Shown here piece after piece: positions 39,774 to 42,845 of a DNA stretch of 42,845 bases (the first letter of the stretch is position 1; every line of letters begins with the position of its first letter). The notes under the pieces are model-generated. The model was not told where the DNA came from, made no database searches, and saw only the letters and a program-made list of their open reading frames with translations. The translations under genes were made by a program, and so were the position numbers. The stretch is from JBOFSR01 sp051651645 (lineage in GTDB: Bacteria > Spirochaetota > Spirochaetia > Treponematales > Treponemataceae): assembly GCA_051651645.1 (NCBI GenBank), contig JBOFSR010000093.1, positions 1 through 42,845 of the forward strand, given 5' to 3'.

Positions 39774-41282
39774 CTACTTATATGCTACAGAATTCCAACG
39801 TAATTCATTGCGAATTTGTGGGATTGTGGTATTTTTATCGATTGCGATTAATTCAATGCCAACAATTTCTGCAAAATCTCGGATGTATTCTGTGGTCAAG
39901 AGGTTTGTGTATGCCGTGTGATGGCCACCACCTGCTAAAATCCACGCTTCAGCGGAGGTTATGAAGTCTGGAAGGGGCTTCCACATAACACGTGCAACGG
40001 GAAGTTTTTCAAATTTTTGCTCTGGCGTGATTGTCTCAATTTCGTTAAGAACGATGCGGAATCGATTTCCCATGTCAACAATCGTCGTGCAAAATCCCTT
40101 GCCAGCCTTGCCCGTAAAAACAATCCGTGCAGGGTCGCTTTTGCCGCCAATTCCCAAAGGATGAACCTCAATCGTTGGTTTTGCGTTCGCCACTGAAGGA
40201 CAAACTTCAAGCATGTGCGAGCCAAGATTAAGCATATTGCCTTCTTCCATGTGGTAAGTGTAATCCTCCATAAAAGACGATCCGTAGCCATCCCCTGCGA
40301 TGTCATCGCCCATAATTTTAAGAAGACGAACCATTCCCGCAGTTTTCCAGTCGCCCTCGCCTGCAAAGCCATAACCATCTTCCATAAGCCGCTGAATTGC
40401 AAGACCTGGAAGCTGTTTTAAACCGTGCAAATCCTGAAAATTGGTCGTAACCGCACTTGCCCCTGTTTCTTTGAGAAAACGACGAAGAGCGAGTTCAATT
40501 TTTGCCTGCTCGCGGATTTGCTCTCTGGTAAAATCAGGATTTTTGCCCAAAACAATCGTATATTTTTTTTCATATTCTTTTATCAGTGCGTCGATTGTGC
40601 TTGATTTAAGGCGTTTCATGTACTTTACTAAATCACCAATACCGTAATAAGGAACTGACCAACCAAGCTTTATCATTGCTTCAACTTTGTCGCCATCAGT
40701 AACAGCAACTTCGCGCATATTGTCGCCAAAACGAACAATCACCATAGATTTACTTTCGCTTGCCGCAACAGCACAACGCATCCAAACAGCCATTCGATTT
40801 CGTGTTTGCGCGTGGCTCCAATGCCCTGCAATAACTTTGCGATTAATATCCATGCGAGAAGTGATAAATCCAAACTCGCGGTCGCCGTGTGCCGCTTGAT
40901 TAAGATTCATAAAATCCATATCCATTGTTTGATACGGAATTTTTTCATTAAACTGAGTGTTTAGCTCAAGCATTGGTTTATCAAGGACTTTTAATCCTGC
41001 AATCCACATTTTTGCGGGACTAAATGTGTGCATCCAGCAAATAATGCCTGCGCATTTTGGCTCTGCATTCGCTGCAGCAATTGTCTTATAAATTGAAGAA
41101 GAGTCCTTAAGCGTCGGCTTCCAGACAATTTTATACGGCATTTTAATTGCCTTGCCATTTTCAGTGTTAAGGGCTCCAACAATTTTTTTTGAGTTTACAG
41201 CAACTTGCATAAGCGTTTCTTTTCCGTACAAATCCTGACTTCCTGTCAAAAACCAAAACTCATAACTACTTAAATCTTTCAT
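39774..41282 (-). CDS. araA: L-arabinose isomerase
   Basis: AraA turns L-arabinose into L-ribulose. From the ATG at 41282 the protein has 502 residues, matching E. coli AraA (500), and starts MKDLSSYEFWFLTGSQDLYG like its relatives. GGAGG is 5 nt upstream of this ATG; longer in-frame starts up to 41354 add residues not found in the family. Family motifs include GIICWMHTFSPAKMWIAGL, LNTQFNEKIPY, MDFMNLNQAAHGDREFG, GFAGEGDWKTAGMVRLLK and ILAGGGHHTAYT. It lies 99 bp after the LacI-type regulator, on the same strand as a sugar kinase. Confidence 0.96.
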   Translation of the reverse strand: MKDLSSYEFWFLTGSQDLYGKETLMQVAVNSKKIVGALNTENGKAIKMPYKIVWKPTLKDSSSIYKTIAAANAEPKCAGIICWMHTFSPAKMWIAGLKVLDKPMLELNTQFNEKIPYQTMDMDFMNLNQAAHGDREFGFITSRMDINRKVIAGHWSHAQTRNRMAVWMRCAVAASESKSMVIVRFGDNMREVAVTDGDKVEAMIKLGWSVPYYGIGDLVKYMKRLKSSTIDALIKEYEKKYTIVLGKNPDFTREQIREQAKIELALRRFLKETGASAVTTNFQDLHGLKQLPGLAIQRLMEDGYGFAGEGDWKTAGMVRLLKIMGDDIAGDGYGSSFMEDYTYHMEEGNMLNLGSHMLEVCPSVANAKPTIEVHPLGIGGKSDPARIVFTGKAGKGFCTTIVDMGNRFRIVLNEIETITPEQKFEKLPVARVMWKPLPDFITSAEAWILAGGGHHTAYTNLLTTEYIRDFAEIVGIELIAIDKNTTIPQIRNELRWNSVAYK

Positions 41283-41381
41283 CATTTCCTCCATTTTTGC
41301 GCAGCTTTTTAGCCTTGCAAAATTATGCGTTCTTTCAAAACGCCGTATATTCATAGTTTCATACGAAACCTTGTTCCCGTT

Positions 41382-42392
41382 TTAAATATTTTCCTTAAAA
41401 TAAATGTCTATAGGAATGTGAATCTCTTGGGTTAGCTGATTCAAAATCACTTTGCGATACAATTCATAGACCGCAAGATATCCTTGTTGCTCAGGACGTT
41501 GCGAAAGCAAGCAATCAATATGATTGTTTTTTAGCCGAGAAATATTTTGCTCGATCAAATCATAGCCAATCAAAATGATTTTTTCTTTTAATCCCTTTTT
41601 GACTAAATAATCAGCCATGCGATGAACGGCATCATTTACCACAAAAACGCCACCAATTTCTGGATAAATGGCAAAAAAGTCATCAAGCAAAAGCTCAATT
41701 CCGTCCTCCGTTTTTTCCGAAAGATACGGAAATTCAATGACCGTTTTTTTAGTATTTTTTTCAAAATACGACAAAAATCCGTGCGAGCGCTCCTTACTAT
41801 TAAACGCACTCGAAAACATTTGAAAACTCATGTACAACGAAGCATTCGTACTCATCATATTCATCAAACGACCTGCAAGATATCCGCTTTGAAAGGGATT
41901 TTGCGCAATCGTTGCAAGCGGATTAAGGTTTGGAAAGGGCGAGTCAACAAAGACATAATCCGTTTTTGAAAGCCGACTGACCAGCTGCGTGGTAGCCTCT
42001 GGAATTACAGGAGCTATAATCAGCGAATCACAATCTGAGGCAAGAAGATTTTCACCTGCCTTCAAAAAAGACGCGTTGTTATTTCGATCAAACTCGCGAA
42101 AAACCGTTTTTATGGCAAAGGCAGCAAGCTCTTTTTCCGCCTTTTTAACGCCGTCAAAAATATACTGCCAATAGCCGTCCTCAGAATTAAGCAGGGGAAG
42201 CAAAATGCCAATCGTGTAATTGCGGTTTAGGCGCAACTGGCGGGCAAGTGGATTTGGCTGGTAGCCGTGCTGTTTGATAACGGCGTCTATCTTCGCCTGC
42301 GTTTTTGCAGAAACACGTCCGCGCTGGTGGATTACCCTGTCAACAGTGCCGATTGAAACGCCAGCTAAGTGAGCAATTTCTGTTATTGTCAT
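41382..42392 (-). CDS. LacI-family transcriptional regulator
   Basis: A 336-residue protein with a LacI helix-turn-helix (MTITEIAHLAGVSIGTVDRVIHQRGRVSAKTQAKIDAVIKQHGYQPN) and a periplasmic-binding-protein-like sugar sensor. The second helix reads VSIGTVDRVIH, the form seen in the subfamily whose sensor resembles ribose/xylose-binding proteins. It sits between the FGGY kinase and araA, so it probably controls this operon in response to arabinose or a related pentose. No convincing Shine-Dalgarno or promoter; I could not identify an operator. Confidence 0.9.
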   Translation of the reverse strand: MTITEIAHLAGVSIGTVDRVIHQRGRVSAKTQAKIDAVIKQHGYQPNPLARQLRLNRNYTIGILLPLLNSEDGYWQYIFDGVKKAEKELAAFAIKTVFREFDRNNNASFLKAGENLLASDCDSLIIAPVIPEATTQLVSRLSKTDYVFVDSPFPNLNPLATIAQNPFQSGYLAGRLMNMMSTNASLYMSFQMFSSAFNSKERSHGFLSYFEKNTKKTVIEFPYLSEKTEDGIELLLDDFFAIYPEIGGVFVVNDAVHRMADYLVKKGLKEKIILIGYDLIEQNISRLKNNHIDCLLSQRPEQQGYLAVYELYRKVILNQLTQEIHIPIDIYFKENI

Positions 42393-42454
42393 TTTTTAAT
42401 TCCACGTGCCATACACATAATTTTTTCCCAACTTAATTTTAAAAGCACAATATT

Positions 42455-42845
42455 TTACAAAACCTCGGAGGCAGTTTTCTCGATTGCAACCGCTTTTTTA
42501 TATCGCTGAATAAAGGCGTTAAATCCTATAACATCAGCATCTTTTGGATTCATATTCATTACGGGCATTGATGCAAAAACATTGTTTTGCAAATACGTCC
42601 CTAATTCCTCATTCTCTTTTTTTCTCAGCATGAACGACGCAAGTAATGCAATTCCCCATGCACCACCTTCGCCTGCAGTCTCCATAACGGCAACGGGTAT
42701 TCCAGTCGCTGCCATCATTTGCTGACCAACAACGGGTGTTTTGAAAAGTCCGCCATGCCCAACAATTTGCTCAAGCTGAACTTTTTCTTTTTCAAAAAGA
42801 ATATCCATGCCAATTTTAAGCGTTGCCAAAGCACCGTACAAATGT
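42455..42845 (-). CDS. FGGY carbohydrate kinase, C-terminal part (probable ribulokinase)
   Basis: The frame is open to the window edge, so only about the last 130 residues are seen. LYGALATLKIGMDILF, GHGGLFKTPVVGQQMMAATGIPVAVMETAGEGGAWGIALLASFM is the FGGY C-terminal nucleotide-binding region; the GHGGLFKT and ETAGEGGAWG motifs are typical of the ribulokinase/xylulokinase-like branch. With araA downstream, phosphorylation of L-ribulose is the likely job. The rest of the gene lies beyond 42845. Confidence 0.82.
   Translation of the reverse strand, partial: HLYGALATLKIGMDILFEKEKVQLEQIVGHGGLFKTPVVGQQMMAATGIPVAVMETAGEGGAWGIALLASFMLRKKENEELGTYLQNNVFASMPVMNMNPKDADVIGFNAFIQRYKKAVAIEKTASEVL

Noticed and set aside
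41283..41354. Longer N-terminus for araA
   Set aside because: The extra 24 residues are absent from the family and the best Shine-Dalgarno belongs to the ATG at 41282.
42393..42454. LacI operator between kinase and regulator
   Set aside because: No palindrome of the usual LacI form was found; only AT-rich sequence.

Overview
The window looks like chromosomal DNA of a low-GC, anaerobic host-associated spirochaete, most likely a Treponema-type organism. I infer this from the many small outer-membrane beta-barrel and lipoprotein genes, a barrel resembling the spirochaetal BAPKO_0422/DUF3996 family, the ispE-spoVG-tRNA-Gln-rplY block, a KamA-type radical SAM enzyme, and the AT-rich composition. 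I could not search any database, so genus and family names rest on recognition.

Layout. 1-1700: a complex array of dispersed and tandem repeats surrounding a gene for an exported flavodoxin-like protein. 1685-3124: exported cyclophilin-like and DUF362 genes; the repeats supply the last codons of the former. 3367-5627: an isolated 15-repeat ankyrin gene and, convergent to it, a putative uracil-DNA-glycosylase-fold protein. 5939-8290: a two-domain envelope protein and truB. 8402-11438: a YidC-like/alkaline-phosphatase-superfamily fusion gene, followed by a 98-bp duplicate of its own promoter and start. 11485-15613: tRNA-Glu, a lipoprotein, a trypsin-like protease and an outer-membrane barrel. 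15648-17622: KamA and an orphan ABC ATPase, minus strand. 17844-22568: prfB (with the +1 programmed frameshift), a membrane protein, ftsY and a further envelope protein in one run. 22645-30261: beta-mannosidase, an EamA transporter, a GAF/SpoIIE phosphatase, a small barrel and aspS. 30402-30571: tRNA-Tyr and tRNA-Thr. 30669-37610: tilS, ftsH, a TPR protein and an HtrA-type lipoprotein protease, a minus-strand run tied to translation fidelity and envelope protein quality control. 37673-39650: rplY, tRNA-Gln, spoVG and ispE. 39774-42845: araA, a LacI-family regulator and the 3' part of an FGGY sugar kinase, probably an arabinose operon cut by the window edge.

Three things stand out. (1) The YidC-like/alkaline-phosphatase fusion lacks the conserved groove arginine of YidC insertases, and its promoter plus first 21 codons are repeated just downstream, the scar of a lost paralogue. 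(2) At least six genes (truB, the YidC fusion, the 12545 protease, beta-mannosidase, aspS, ispE) have a sigma70-type -10 box ending only 5-6 nt before the ATG and no Shine-Dalgarno sequence, so they are predicted to make leaderless mRNAs; neighbouring genes have ordinary Shine-Dalgarno sites. (3) The repeat array at 1-1700 is built from nested modules: a stem-forming module with a covarying pair, a 23-bp unit in different copy numbers, and a 67-bp A/B alternating unit.
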